NCBI GenBank assembly: GCA_949297365.1
Contig: CASFSL010000001.1
Coordinates: 1 to 64,000, forward strand
Origin: an uncultured Bacteroidales bacterium
GTDB taxonomy: Bacteria; Bacteroidota; Bacteroidia; Bacteroidales; UBA932
DNA: 64,000 nt
Reading direction: 5' to 3'
The notes beneath the pieces were generated by a model. It searched no databases and was not told the DNA's origin. It saw nothing but the letters and a program-made list of their open reading frames with translations. Position 1 is the stretch's first letter, and every line of letters begins with the position of its first letter. The position numbers and the translations under genes were made by a program. This document shows positions 34,023 to 42,804 of this stretch, piece by piece.

Positions 34023-34045
34023 CCCTTTTGATGAAATAGAAAGAT

Positions 34046-34075
34046 GGCCGGCAGAGAGCATTTTCCCTGCCGGCC
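34046..34075. terminator. Bidirectional terminator between the two lipoprotein genes
   Basis: Arms GGCCGGCAG (34046-34054) and CTGCCGGCC (34067-34075) with a 12-nt loop; AGAAAG lies 5' and TTTCT 3', so it can end transcription from both converging genes. Confidence 0.75.
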
Positions 34076-34102
34076 TTTCTGTGTGTTCAGGTTTTGTCTG
34101 AT

Positions 34103-35926
34103 TTAATTTGCGGGAGTGGTGAACGGCTCGCTGAAGACGAAGTCGGTGGCGTATTCGCCGGTCTCATCGTATATGCCTACAGCGTAGAGTTTGTACTCCT
34201 TGCCGGGTTCTATGGAGTTGTAGCCGAAATTATATGAAGTGACAGTCGTCTCGACAGTGCCTCTTACGGCCATATCCTGGAACACTTCGGCACGGTCCAG
34301 CTTGTAGCCTATGTCAATCCATCTCTGTACTCTTGCGTCCAGGGTCTCCTTGGCCACTTCCTCGGTTGCGGAAGCGTCTATGACATCCCAGTAATAGAGA
34401 GCCTTTTCAGGAGTCCCCACTACTTTGACATCCACGCTGGTTGAGGTGACAGTGCCGATTGTGAAATCAAAGGTGAGATCTTCGGGATTGTCGGCGCCAC
34501 CGGTAGTAAATTTGACTTTTGTCACATCGGTAGTAACTGTACTCTGCTCGTAGCCGAATACGAAGGCGTAGTATTCGGTGTCTGATGCCAAGTTGTCTTT
34601 TGTCACTGTATTCTCTCCGATGCGTCCGGAAAGGTCAAGGAAGAATGTGCCGTAGTTGGCAAAGTACCATTCCAGATATTCCCCGTCAGTCATGCCGTCC
34701 CATTCGGCAACAGGCGATACGGCCCATGTATATGTGTCATTGTTGGAAGGCTTGATATGCAGTTCTACATTGTCCACGCCCACATTCGTAACGTTGATTT
34801 CAAAAGTATTGTCCGACATTGGCACCCCACCCACTGTGAACTCGATAATCTCGGCTTCAGAGTTTACTATACCTTCTTCATTGATGGCTACGGCAAATGC
34901 GTAGTATTCGGTATTGGCATCAAGGTAATATTCTTTTGAGACTTCTCCGTATGAGGTGATTTCCTCTATGACCTGTTCGCGGGATTTCCCGGATACGGAG
35001 CCTCTCCAGATGAGAGTCTGTATCCAGCTTTGGATTTCGGGACCATTTGCCCAGTCGGACTTGAGTTTGATGTCGGTATAGTATCTTATATTGTTGTCGG
35101 ACGGTATGGTGTGCAGGGTGCCGTTCACTCCATCCACATCGAAAGAAACCTCAAAGGTGATGTCCTGCATGTCAATACCTTCGGTGGTGAAAGGTTCAAG
35201 TACCGCGTCGGAAAGGATGGTCCCCTTAGCGTCTATGCCTATGGCCATAATATAGTGCTTCGTACCTACACCAAGCTGCTCGAACGGCAGGGTCTCAGTA
35301 CCGGTACACAGAATCTCTGATTCCATGAATGTCTCTAGATCCACTCCGGCCATTGAGGCTACAAATGCGTATGCAGTCAGGAATTCCTCGACACACTGCT
35401 CTATGGGTCTGCCTTCCTCGTCGAACACCCAGGCATCGTAGGCGAGGGCATGCCAGGTCATTTCAGGGTCAAGCGGAGCGATGGTAGCTATGGCATAGTC
35501 CATGCCGACCTCGTCTATGGTTATCTCAAACGGGGCTTTTTCCACGCCCTCGCCCTGGAGGACGGTAAACTCGTCTTCGATGGCACCGTCATTGTACGTG
35601 ACCGTGACGGTCGCAGTGCGGGTCTGACCCACTTCCGGGTTCTCATCCACTATGAATCTGATCCGGCCTTCCTCAGAGCAGTCAAAGTCGTGCAGCCAGC
35701 CGGCCTGGCTTCCAGCGTTGATCTTTGCGCCTTCTATGGGGTTGGTGACGGTGTAGTTCATCACAGCGTCACCGCCCTCAGCCGGTACATTCAAAGTGGA
35801 GGACTCTAATTTCAGTTCCGTGGTGACCGGGCTCTCTTTTTCCTGACAGCCTGAAAGCAGGAATGCCGGCAGGACGACCGCGGCCAACAGCATAGTCTTT
35901 TTGAAATGGTTAAATGTTCTGGTCAT
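34103..35926 (-). CDS. BACON-domain lipoprotein B (607 aa)
   Basis: Lipobox LLSGC in the signal MTRTFNHFKKTMLLAAVVLP-AFLLSGC. The BACON domain (about 40-120) reads LNVPAEGGDAVMNYTVTNPI then EGAKINAGSQAGWLHDFDCS, closely parallel to lipoprotein A. Fn3-like repeats with strands TKHYIMAIGIDAKGTIL, TEYYAFAVAINEEGIVN, TEYYAFVFGYEQSTVTT and YKLYAVGIYDETGEYA follow. It lies convergent to lipoprotein A across a shared terminator, and downstream of regulator B on the same strand. Likely an envelope lipoprotein of unknown ligand. Confidence 0.82.
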   Translation of the reverse strand: MTRTFNHFKKTMLLAAVVLPAFLLSGCQEKESPVTTELKLESSTLNVPAEGGDAVMNYTVTNPIEGAKINAGSQAGWLHDFDCSEEGRIRFIVDENPEVGQTRTATVTVTYNDGAIEDEFTVLQGEGVEKAPFEITIDEVGMDYAIATIAPLDPEMTWHALAYDAWVFDEEGRPIEQCVEEFLTAYAFVASMAGVDLETFMESEILCTGTETLPFEQLGVGTKHYIMAIGIDAKGTILSDAVLEPFTTEGIDMQDITFEVSFDVDGVNGTLHTIPSDNNIRYYTDIKLKSDWANGPEIQSWIQTLIWRGSVSGKSREQVIEEITSYGEVSKEYYLDANTEYYAFAVAINEEGIVNSEAEIIEFTVGGVPMSDNTFEINVTNVGVDNVELHIKPSNNDTYTWAVSPVAEWDGMTDGEYLEWYFANYGTFFLDLSGRIGENTVTKDNLASDTEYYAFVFGYEQSTVTTDVTKVKFTTGGADNPEDLTFDFTIGTVTSTSVDVKVVGTPEKALYYWDVIDASATEEVAKETLDARVQRWIDIGYKLDRAEVFQDMAVRGTVETTVTSYNFGYNSIEPGKEYKLYAVGIYDETGEYATDFVFSEPFTTPAN

Positions 35927-35954
35927 AATGCTTTGGATTTTGATTATTTGTACA

Positions 35955-35962
35955 CAAAATTA
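35955..35962 (-). promoter_or_regulatory. -7 box of BACON lipoprotein B
   Basis: Minus strand TAATTTTG (TAnnTTTG), 28 bp before the ATG at 35926, within the 94-bp gap after regulator B. Confidence 0.55.
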
Positions 35963-36020
35963 TTCTCCGCAGCACTTAACCGCAAATTCTTTTTTTGATA
36001 CTTTGTAAATTAAAGAATAG

Positions 36021-37790
36021 TTAATCCTCTATGGGACCGCGTTCTTTTCTAAGCCGCCGTGCCTCATCCCTATATTGCCCCGGGGAACATCCGGTCTCGC
36101 GCTTGAACGAGCGGTAGAAGACCTGCACGGAGTTGTATCCTACCGTGTCCGCTATATATTTGAACGGTACATTGCCTTTCTCGGATTCGTCGGACAGAAT
36201 CATCACAGCCTCTCTTATCCGGTACATGTCCACATAGTTGAAGAATGTCTGGGAGGCGCAGGAGTTGATGGCCTTTGACGCATAGGTGCGGTTAGTGGAA
36301 AGTATTTCGGCCAGTCGGTCAAGGGAAAGATCTTTCTGACGGTAGATTTTGTCTTTTCTCATTAGATCCTCAATGCGGGCGAAGAGCTCCTGTTCTCCCG
36401 TACTGCCCTGGTTTTGTATGCCGGTGTCCGAGGCATCATGCTCCTCTTTGGCGGTGTGATTATTCTTGTCCATCGGCAGCAGACGCTGCATGTATGTCTC
36501 GTACTGTGTCACCAGCAGCCGGTTTGTCCTCCGCTGTCTTATATAGAGAATATAGAGCGAGAGGGCTATGATGACGACTATTACAGAGATAAATATGGCT
36601 GTGGAGCTTTTGCGCCTGGCCTGTAGCAGGGCCAGTTCCTTGGCCTGTATCTCGTGTTCGTGCTCGATCTGGGAGTACCGCAGCAGCTGACTGTTGAATT
36701 CCTGTTCTTTCTGCAGGCTGGAGATGCTGTCAACGTAGGACTTGTACAGATAGGAGTATTCAGCGGCCGAGGCTCTGTCCCCCAATGTCTGATAGGTGTC
36801 GGATATATTGCTCAGCAATTCCCGCCGGAACTCCAGGCTGTTGTTTTTATAGGATATCCCAAGGCCGGCCTTGTACTGTTCCAGTGCCTTCCCCGGCATA
36901 CCGCGCATACGCAGGAAGTCTCCGTAATCCAGATAGATCATGGTCGCGGTACCGGCCTCGGCGTATTTTCCCCACCGCATGGCTTCCTGATAGTTGCGTT
37001 CGGCCTGGAAGTAATCGCCGTTGCTTTGATACATATTGGCGTAGAGCAGTCGGCAGATGGAAATAAGGGATATGAACTGATGCTCCTCAATCATTGTACG
37101 TGCGTCGTTGAGATATGCTGCCGCTTCCTGTGTACGGTCGGAAAGCAGCAGCATCTGGGCCATGAGCAGGTGGGCCTGGCACCTGGGGAAGTCCTCTACG
37201 GCCTGGTCACGTGAGATTGCATAGGCTTCTTCGGCATATTGAAGTCCGTGCCTGTCTCCCCTTACGTAGAATATGTGCGCGATATTGGCCAGCAGTACGA
37301 TATGGTTGTCAGGGTCGTTGCCTGCCTCCGCCCACTTGCATCCTTCTGTGAAGGATTCGAGGGCAAGGGAGTAGTTGAGTTCGGCTTTCAGATGTGAGAG
37401 GCCTTCCACTATGAACAGTACGGTCTGGAGACTGGGGTCTTTCCCGCCTCCTTTCCTGTACGGACCGATGAGGTTCATATAATGACGTACCGAGTCCATG
37501 CTTTCCATGGTCAGAAAGGCCTGGGCTGTATACGCGCCGGTGAGGAGTACGGTCATAGTGTCCTGCCCGTCAAGAGCTTTCATCAGTATGGGACGGGCGC
37601 TGGATATTATGGAGTCATATTGGCCCTCCACATTGAAATATCGGAAACTCTGGCGCAGTGAGTCCAGCTCCTCACGGGTCTGCTTGCCGTTATCCGAGGA
37701 CGCTTGCTGTCGGCAGCCGGTCGGGCACAGCATCAGAGCGCATATCAGCACGCACAGTATGGGTATGGTTGTTCTATGAGATTTTTTCAT
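36021..37790 (-). CDS. Membrane-spanning TPR-AraC transcriptional regulator B (589 aa)
   Basis: Same layout as regulator A: signal sequence with a possible lipobox (LCPTGC), TPR helices over about 350 residues, one transmembrane helix (about 393-417, AIFISVIVVIIALSLYILYI) and a C-terminal AraC HTH pair (LDRLAEILSTNRTYASKAIN; FKYIADTVGYNSVQVFYRSF). The start at MKKSH (37790) is preferred to the upstream in-frame ATG (37838), because it gives a normal signal peptide. It faces lipoprotein B on the same strand, mirroring the regulator A/lipoprotein A pair. It is followed upstream by an AAA ATPase gene 11 bp away. Confidence 0.83.
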   Translation of the reverse strand: MKKSHRTTIPILCVLICALMLCPTGCRQQASSDNGKQTREELDSLRQSFRYFNVEGQYDSIISSARPILMKALDGQDTMTVLLTGAYTAQAFLTMESMDSVRHYMNLIGPYRKGGGKDPSLQTVLFIVEGLSHLKAELNYSLALESFTEGCKWAEAGNDPDNHIVLLANIAHIFYVRGDRHGLQYAEEAYAISRDQAVEDFPRCQAHLLMAQMLLLSDRTQEAAAYLNDARTMIEEHQFISLISICRLLYANMYQSNGDYFQAERNYQEAMRWGKYAEAGTATMIYLDYGDFLRMRGMPGKALEQYKAGLGISYKNNSLEFRRELLSNISDTYQTLGDRASAAEYSYLYKSYVDSISSLQKEQEFNSQLLRYSQIEHEHEIQAKELALLQARRKSSTAIFISVIVVIIALSLYILYIRQRRTNRLLVTQYETYMQRLLPMDKNNHTAKEEHDASDTGIQNQGSTGEQELFARIEDLMRKDKIYRQKDLSLDRLAEILSTNRTYASKAINSCASQTFFNYVDMYRIREAVMILSDESEKGNVPFKYIADTVGYNSVQVFYRSFKRETGCSPGQYRDEARRLRKERGPIED

Positions 37791-37801
37791 TGACGTAGAT
37801 A

Positions 37802-38947
37802 TCAGTTGATGGCGGTTCCGTAGAGGGTGCGAATCCACATTCCGAAAAACATGTCGTTCAGGTACCAGGTGCCGTTTGTATTTGTTACCAGGCCTCTTTC
37901 CAGCAGTTTTTTGGATGCAGCCTGGACGGAACTGGCGGATGAAAGACTGTGTCTGCGGATAAATGCGGCGGAAGTGATACTCTCCGCCTTGCCGTCTATG
38001 GCGATGGCGTAGAGCAGTTCTTTCTGTTTCTCCGGGATATTGGAAAGGATCTCGCGGTAGGTAGGTTCGAGCATGGTGATGATGCTGCGGATAGCGTGGG
38101 AGGTGGTCCTGGTTGTGCAGGTCCCTCCGTCCGTTGTGTCGGCGAAGGATTCGTTGAATGTCCGTTGCATACAGTAGGTGTTGCCCTCAAACAGGTCGTA
38201 GACCTGGCCGGCGGTTTCCGGCTCTATGGAGCGGTTCCTGCAGCGGAAATGTCCGGTGACAAAGTCAATATAGGTGCTGCGTTCTATGGGACCGAGCTCC
38301 AGCATGTCAGCACTCTGATAGAATGGCCTGGCAGAGGAGGTGAACATCTCCTGCATGAGGTGCCGTTCGCTGCCCGCGAATATGAATTTGGCGTTGCTGA
38401 TACGCTGGATATGTGAGCGGAGCAGTGCCTCTATGTTCTTCTCAGGATATTTGGCTACTTGTTGAAATTCGTCTATCGCCACTATGCACGGCTTCCCGGC
38501 TTCCTGCAGGCATGTGAAGATCTCTTCCAAAGTGTACTCCGGCCGGTCTATGTCACCGAGTTCCAAGGAAAACGCAGGAAGTCCGCTGACAGGGTCGAAT
38601 CCAAGTTTCCCGCTGATGGATTTCAGGGTACGGATCAGCAGACTGATCATCCTGCGGTCCGAGGATGCCAGGCGGTTGAAGACTTCCTTTCCCAGAAGGT
38701 ATGTGAGTTCTTTAAGTCCGGTAGTGTGGAGGATGTCGATGAAGAACTTGCGATATCCGTTCAGTTCTCTCTTACCGTAGCAGAACTGAATCAGGCCTGT
38801 CTTGCCCATGCGCCTCGGGGACATAAGCACCACGTTGTTGCCGTTCGTCAGCGATTTGATCAGTCTGGCCGACTCATCGCGGCGGTCGCAGAAGTACTTC
38901 GGATCAATGCTGCCGGAGACGATAAAAGGATTCTCAACAGTTTCCAT
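37802..38947 (-). CDS. Archaeal-type AAA ATPase (ATPase_2 family) with winged helix (381 aa)
   Basis: A STAND/AAA-type P-loop ATPase of the PF01637-like group: Walker A MSPRRMGKTGLIQF (about residues 41-54), Walker B CIVAIDEFQQVAKY (about 155-168), sensor FIFAGSERHLMQEMF. The C-terminus has a winged-helix region (ITSAAFIRRHSLSSASSVQA, LLERGLVTNTNGTWYLNDMF). Function of this family is unknown; it recurs as an orphan near accessory loci. It carries its own promoter with an inverted-repeat operator upstream (38966-39006). Confidence 0.85.
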   Translation of the reverse strand: METVENPFIVSGSIDPKYFCDRRDESARLIKSLTNGNNVVLMSPRRMGKTGLIQFCYGKRELNGYRKFFIDILHTTGLKELTYLLGKEVFNRLASSDRRMISLLIRTLKSISGKLGFDPVSGLPAFSLELGDIDRPEYTLEEIFTCLQEAGKPCIVAIDEFQQVAKYPEKNIEALLRSHIQRISNAKFIFAGSERHLMQEMFTSSARPFYQSADMLELGPIERSTYIDFVTGHFRCRNRSIEPETAGQVYDLFEGNTYCMQRTFNESFADTTDGGTCTTRTTSHAIRSIITMLEPTYREILSNIPEKQKELLYAIAIDGKAESITSAAFIRRHSLSSASSVQAASKKLLERGLVTNTNGTWYLNDMFFGMWIRTLYGTAIN

Positions 38948-38965
38948 ACTCTATTTATTTTACTA

Positions 38966-39006
38966 CAAATGTAATTATTCAAATTAAATTATGCAAATTG
39001 AATAAT
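38966..39006 (-). promoter_or_regulatory. Promoter and inverted-repeat operator of the AAA ATPase gene
   Basis: On the minus strand the -7 box TACATTTG (plus 38966-38973) follows directly after an inverted repeat with arms ATTATTCAA (38974-38982) and TTGAATAAT (38998-39006), spacer 15 bp. The pair spans the -10 to -45 zone, so it is placed to control the promoter. Confidence 0.6.
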
Positions 39007-39010
39007 GGAC

Positions 39011-39109
39011 TCATGCGGCTTCCTCCCGCTCCATCTGCGCGCGGCTCTTGCTGGTGGTAACTAGCCAGACTCCTGTGAAGATGAGCAGGATGGCGAGTAC
39101 TTTCACGAA
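39011..39109 (-). pseudogene. C-terminal fragment of a DMT/EamA-type transporter gene
   Basis: The minus strand reads FVKVLAILLIFTGVWLVTTS then KSRAQMEREEAA and stop (TGA at 39011-39013). A hydrophobic helix ending in TGVWLVTTSK is the last helix of EamA/DMT permeases (LAG-x-x-L-V..). No upstream part exists, since the frame runs into the fic operator. It appears to be a leftover of a transporter gene displaced by the ATPase/fic insertion. Confidence 0.6.
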
Positions 39110-39174
39110 ATTCGGTGAAATACTCGTTTATTCGCCGAATTTTTTCGGCGAATAATTTGCCTATTCACCGAATT
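39109..39174. promoter_or_regulatory. Nested palindromic operator upstream of fic
   Basis: Outer arms AATTCGGTGAA (39109-39119) and TTCACCGAATT (39164-39174); inner arms ATTCGCCGAA (39130-39139) and TTCGGCGAAT (39144-39153). Both pairs share one dyad axis at 39141/39142. The four half sites follow TTCG[GC][CT]GAA or its inverse. The right half overlaps the expected -33 region of the fic promoter. Confidence 0.8.
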
Positions 39175-39179
39175 GTGCC

Positions 39180-39187
39180 TAATTTTG
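39180..39187 (+). promoter_or_regulatory. -7 box of fic
   Basis: TAATTTTG matches TAnnTTTG, 16 bp before the ATG at 39204 and 5 bp after the operator. Confidence 0.6.
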
Positions 39188-39203
39188 CGCAAAATATAAG
39201 ACG

Positions 39204-40295
39204 ATGCGGTATATTCACGATTATGATAACTGGTGGCAGTTCCGATATGATATTCGAAGGATAATGAATGAGTTGGGACGTGTGCGGTCCAAGCAGGGCG
39301 TGGTGCTCGGGAGGATGTTGTCGCTTGGATTCAGCTCTCAGGATGAAGCTGTGCTGTCGAATATGTCGGTGGATCTTGTCCGCTCATCGGAAATTGAGGG
39401 AGAAAGGCTTAATCTTGAGGAGGTACGCTCATCAATAGCCCGTAGACTCGGAATAACAGCGGCAGGAGTAGTTCCAACCTCGCGTTATGTAGATGGTATC
39501 GTGGAGATGCAGTTGGATGCAACACAGAATTATAGCAGGCCTCTTTCGGCGGAACGTCTTTTCGGATGGCACAATGTATTGTTTCCAACCGGTATGAGCG
39601 GATTATACAGTATAGAGGTAGGCAAATACAGGAGTGGTGAGATGCAGGTTGTGTCAGGTGCCATGGGCATGGAAAGAGTACATTATCAGGCTCCGGCTGC
39701 GGACAGGGTGCCGGTGGAGATGGAGAGGTTCATCTCGTGGGTCAACAGTGACGAAGATATTGATGCTGTGCTGAAAGCCGCCATAGCACACCTGTGGTTT
39801 GTATCTATTCACCCGTTTGATGACGGTAACGGGCGCATTGCACGGGCACTGACCGATATGTTGCTTGCCCGTTCTGAAAATAGCAGAAAGCGATTCTACT
39901 CCATATCAGCGGAGATGAAGTTGCTGCAAAAAGAGTATTACGGAATCCTGGAGAGGACGCAGCGTGGTGACGGAGATATCACCGACTGGATACTGTGGTT
40001 CCTGAGCTGTTTCGAAAAAGCACTGGATTCAACCGAAAATGCATTGTCGTCAGTCCTTAGGAAAGCTGATTTCTGGGAACGCAACCGGAATGTTCCGTTC
40101 AACGCAAGACAGCAGAAACTGCTCAATATGCAGTTTGACGGATTCTTCGGCAAACTGACTACCGGCAAGTGGGCGAAGATTGCCAAATGCTCTACAGACA
40201 CAGCACTTAATGATATTCGTGATCTTGTTGAAAAAGGCATTTTGAAGAAGACCGAGGAAGGAGGACGCAGTACAAACTATATCCTGCTGGAATAA
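39204..40295 (+). CDS. Fic-family AMP transferase-like protein with DUF4172 and winged helix (363 aa)
   Basis: Fic proteins transfer AMP or related groups to proteins. The N-terminus (YDNWWQFRYDIRRIMNELGR) is DUF4172. The catalytic motif is complete: HPFDDGNGRIAR (H203 to R214). The inhibitory helix motif S-x-x-x-E-G is present as SSEIEG (61-66), upstream of the core, typical of class II Fic. The C-terminal 70 residues (KWAKIAKCSTDTALNDIRDL then VEKGILKKTEEGGRSTNYIL) look like a winged helix, so the protein can bind DNA. Together with the symmetric operator this suggests autoregulation. The gene stands alone. Confidence 0.9.
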   Translation: MRYIHDYDNWWQFRYDIRRIMNELGRVRSKQGVVLGRMLSLGFSSQDEAVLSNMSVDLVRSSEIEGERLNLEEVRSSIARRLGITAAGVVPTSRYVDGIVEMQLDATQNYSRPLSAERLFGWHNVLFPTGMSGLYSIEVGKYRSGEMQVVSGAMGMERVHYQAPAADRVPVEMERFISWVNSDEDIDAVLKAAIAHLWFVSIHPFDDGNGRIARALTDMLLARSENSRKRFYSISAEMKLLQKEYYGILERTQRGDGDITDWILWFLSCFEKALDSTENALSSVLRKADFWERNRNVPFNARQQKLLNMQFDGFFGKLTTGKWAKIAKCSTDTALNDIRDLVEKGILKKTEEGGRSTNYILLE

Positions 40296-40320
40296 TCTTT
40301 ACAAAATGTACACTTTTTTT

Positions 40321-40328
40321 TAACTTTG
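40321..40328 (+). promoter_or_regulatory. -7 box of the membrane barrel gene at 40360
   Basis: TAACTTTG matches TAnnTTTG, 31 bp before the ATG at 40360. Confidence 0.55.
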
Positions 40329-40359
40329 CAGACCGAAAACAATAACTTGAATTTATTCT

Positions 40360-40935
40360 ATGGACAGAACACACCTTGCATGGAATGCAGTTTCCTGTAC
40401 AGTTGTCATTATTATGTTGTTGACGTGTTCATTTGCGGCTTCTGGATATCAGGCCGTTGATCCGGTTCCGGAGAAGGAAAGGACACGCGGAGACTTCACG
40501 GTCAATCTCAATCTGGCCTTCCCGGTGTTCAGCAGCGGGCCGGAGACTTACGGCTATGAGGCGGTGGGTTTCGGATACACCTTTCTGAACAACAACCTGG
40601 AAGCGGGCATCAACCTCGGCGGTCTGGTCACGAAAGGTACGCTTTATACGGATTCCCGCATGAGGGGCATGGTGATGGGCACGGCCTATCTTTCCCTGCT
40701 CTTCGGCAACCAGACCGGCAAACTCACCCTTTGTCCTACCATAGAGACAGGCGTGGGTTACGGTACTACCAATGGTGTCAGGGAGTCTACCAGGGCCGTT
40801 TTTGGTGTCGGCTCGACCCTTCTCTACCGTCCTCTGAAATGGTTTCATACGGGTATTGACCTCAAATACGTATTTCTTTCCAACAGCGATAACCGCTGGC
40901 TGATGCTCGGTTTCAAGTTCGGAGTGGACTTTTAG
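40360..40935 (+). CDS. Putative outer membrane beta-barrel protein (191 aa)
   Basis: An N-terminal hydrophobic stretch (SCTVVIIMLLTCSFAASG) acts as signal, then alternating aromatic/hydrophobic strands with a typical barrel pattern: FTVNLNLAFPVFSS, YEAVGFGYTFLNNNLEAGIN, LTLCPTIETGVGYGTTNGVR, FHTGIDLKYVFLSN and the end WLMLGFKFGVDF with a C-terminal Phe. No family is recognised with confidence. Single gene between fic and aspS. Confidence 0.6.
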   Translation: MDRTHLAWNAVSCTVVIIMLLTCSFAASGYQAVDPVPEKERTRGDFTVNLNLAFPVFSSGPETYGYEAVGFGYTFLNNNLEAGINLGGLVTKGTLYTDSRMRGMVMGTAYLSLLFGNQTGKLTLCPTIETGVGYGTTNGVRESTRAVFGVGSTLLYRPLKWFHTGIDLKYVFLSNSDNRWLMLGFKFGVDF

Positions 40936-40967
40936 CTGTCAGGCGGGCTCAGTGAGGTTATTTTTTC

Positions 40968-40975
40968 TAACTTTG
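40968..40975 (+). promoter_or_regulatory. -7 box of aspS
   Basis: TAACTTTG matches TAnnTTTG, 23 bp before the aspS ATG. Confidence 0.6.
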
Positions 40976-40998
40976 CATCTGCAAATTTTCTACAAGTT

Positions 40999-42771
40999 AT
41001 GTACAGGACACACACATGCGGCGAGCTTCGCCTTGCAAACGCCGGACAGAAAGTCACTCTGGCCGGTTGGGTCCAGAGGGTCAGGAAGATGGGCGGTATG
41101 AGCTTCATCGACCTCAGGGACCGTTACGGTATCACACAGATTGTCATCGACGAGTCGGCTTCCAAGGAACTCAACGAGCAGGTGGAGAAGCTGGGCCGCG
41201 AATACGTCATACAGGTTACGGGCACTGTTCTGGAGCGTCAGAGCAGGAACTCCAGAATCGACACAGGTGACATCGAGGTGCGTCTCGAGTCCCTTAACGT
41301 ACTCAATGCGGCTGCCACTCCTCCGTTCACCATTGAGGACGAGTCCGACGGCGGTGATGACCTCCGCATGAAGTACCGTTATCTGGATCTGCGCCGCAAT
41401 CCTCTGAAAAAGAACCTGATGCTGCGTCACCGCATGGCGCATGAGGTGCGCAACTATCTCGACAGCAAGGGCTTCATGGAGATAGAGACCCCTTATCTGA
41501 TCAAGTCCACTCCCGAGGGAGCCCGCGACTTCGTGGTGCCTTCGCGCATGAACCCCGGCCAGTTCTACGCCTTGCCCCAGAGTCCCCAGCAGCAGAAGCA
41601 GCTCCTCATGGTGGCCGGATACGACCGTTACTTCCAGATCGTGCGCTGCTTCAGGGACGAGGACCTCAGGGCCGACCGTCAGCCGGAGTTCACCCAGATT
41701 GACTGCGAGATGTCCTTCGTGGAGCGCGACGACGTGCTGGAGACATTCGAGGGCATGATAAAGACCCTCTTCCACAATGTGCTGGGCAAGGACTTCACCG
41801 AGCCTTTCTACAGGATGCCTTACTCCGAGGCGATGGACTCATACGGCTCGGACAAGCCGGATATCCGCTTCGGCATGAAGCTGCATGAGATTACCTCTCT
41901 GGCGAAAGGCCACAACTTCCCTGTCTTCGACTCAGCCGAGTATGTGGGCGGTATTGCGGTGCCCGGATGCGCCGGCTACTCCCGCAAGCAGACCGACGAG
42001 CTGACCGAGTGGGTAAAGCGTCCCCAGATAGGTGCCAAGGGTCTGGTCTATATCAAGTGCAATGAGGACGGCACCTTCAAGTCCTCGGCCGACAAGTTCC
42101 TCACTCCCGATGATCTGGCCGCTATGGCCGCAGCCGTCGAGGCTCAGAAGGGTGACCTGATTCTTATTCTTGCAGGAGCCCGCAACAAGATGCGCACTGC
42201 CCTCGGCTCCCTGCGCATCGAGATGGGCAACCGTCTCGGCCTGCGCGACCCGAAGGTATTCGCCCCCCTGTGGGTGGTGGATTTCCCCCTGCTGGAGTGG
42301 GACGACGAGACTTCCCGCTTCTACGCCATGCACCACCCCTTCACCGCTCCCAAGCCCGAGCATCTGGAGTGGTTCTACAGCGACAGGAAAGAAGACTTAG
42401 AGCGCGTGTGCGCCAATGCCTACGACTTCGTGCTCAACGGCACCGAGGTGGGCGGCGGCTCCATCCGTATCCACGACTCCAGGATACAGGAGCGTATGTT
42501 CGAGGTCCTCGGTTTCAGCCATGAGGACGCTGACTACCGCTTCGGCTTCCTGATCAACGCCTTCAAGTACGGAGCACCCCCTCACGGAGGCATCGCATTC
42601 GGCTTCGACCGTTTCTGCGCCCTCTTCGGCGGACAGGAGAGCATCCGCGACTTCATCGCATTCCCCAAGAACAATCAGGGCCGCGACATGATGCTCGACG
42701 CTCCTTCCCGCATCGACCAGGCGCAGATGGACGAGCTCTTCCTGCAGAGTACTTATAAGGAAGAGAAGTAA
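40999..42771 (+). CDS. aspS: Aspartyl-tRNA synthetase (590 aa)
   Basis: Class II synthetase charging tRNA-Asp. N-terminal OB-fold anticodon-binding domain ([20 protein letters not shown], about 15-35), then the catalytic core with motif 2 [18 protein letters not shown] (about 217-234), the bacterial-type GAD insert and motif 3 [11 protein letters not shown] (about 535-545). The length of 590 fits the bacterial AspRS with its extra domain. Whether it charges tRNA-Asn too cannot be decided here. A small YqeY gene follows 33 bp later in the same direction. Confidence 0.97.
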   Translation: MYRTHTCGELRLANAGQKVTLAGWVQRVRKMGGMSFIDLRDRYGITQIVIDESASKELNEQVEKLGREYVIQVTGTVLERQSRNSRIDTGDIEVRLESLNVLNAAATPPFTIEDESDGGDDLRMKYRYLDLRRNPLKKNLMLRHRMAHEVRNYLDSKGFMEIETPYLIKSTPEGARDFVVPSRMNPGQFYALPQSPQQQKQLLMVAGYDRYFQIVRCFRDEDLRADRQPEFTQIDCEMSFVERDDVLETFEGMIKTLFHNVLGKDFTEPFYRMPYSEAMDSYGSDKPDIRFGMKLHEITSLAKGHNFPVFDSAEYVGGIAVPGCAGYSRKQTDELTEWVKRPQIGAKGLVYIKCNEDGTFKSSADKFLTPDDLAAMAAAVEAQKGDLILILAGARNKMRTALGSLRIEMGNRLGLRDPKVFAPLWVVDFPLLEWDDETSRFYAMHHPFTAPKPEHLEWFYSDRKEDLERVCANAYDFVLNGTEVGGGSIRIHDSRIQERMFEVLGFSHEDADYRFGFLINAFKYGAPPHGGIAFGFDRFCALFGGQESIRDFIAFPKNNQGRDMMLDAPSRIDQAQMDELFLQSTYKEEK

Positions 42772-42804
42772 TTTAAAAATTTTCAAAAATTTAAAAACGG
42801 AAAT

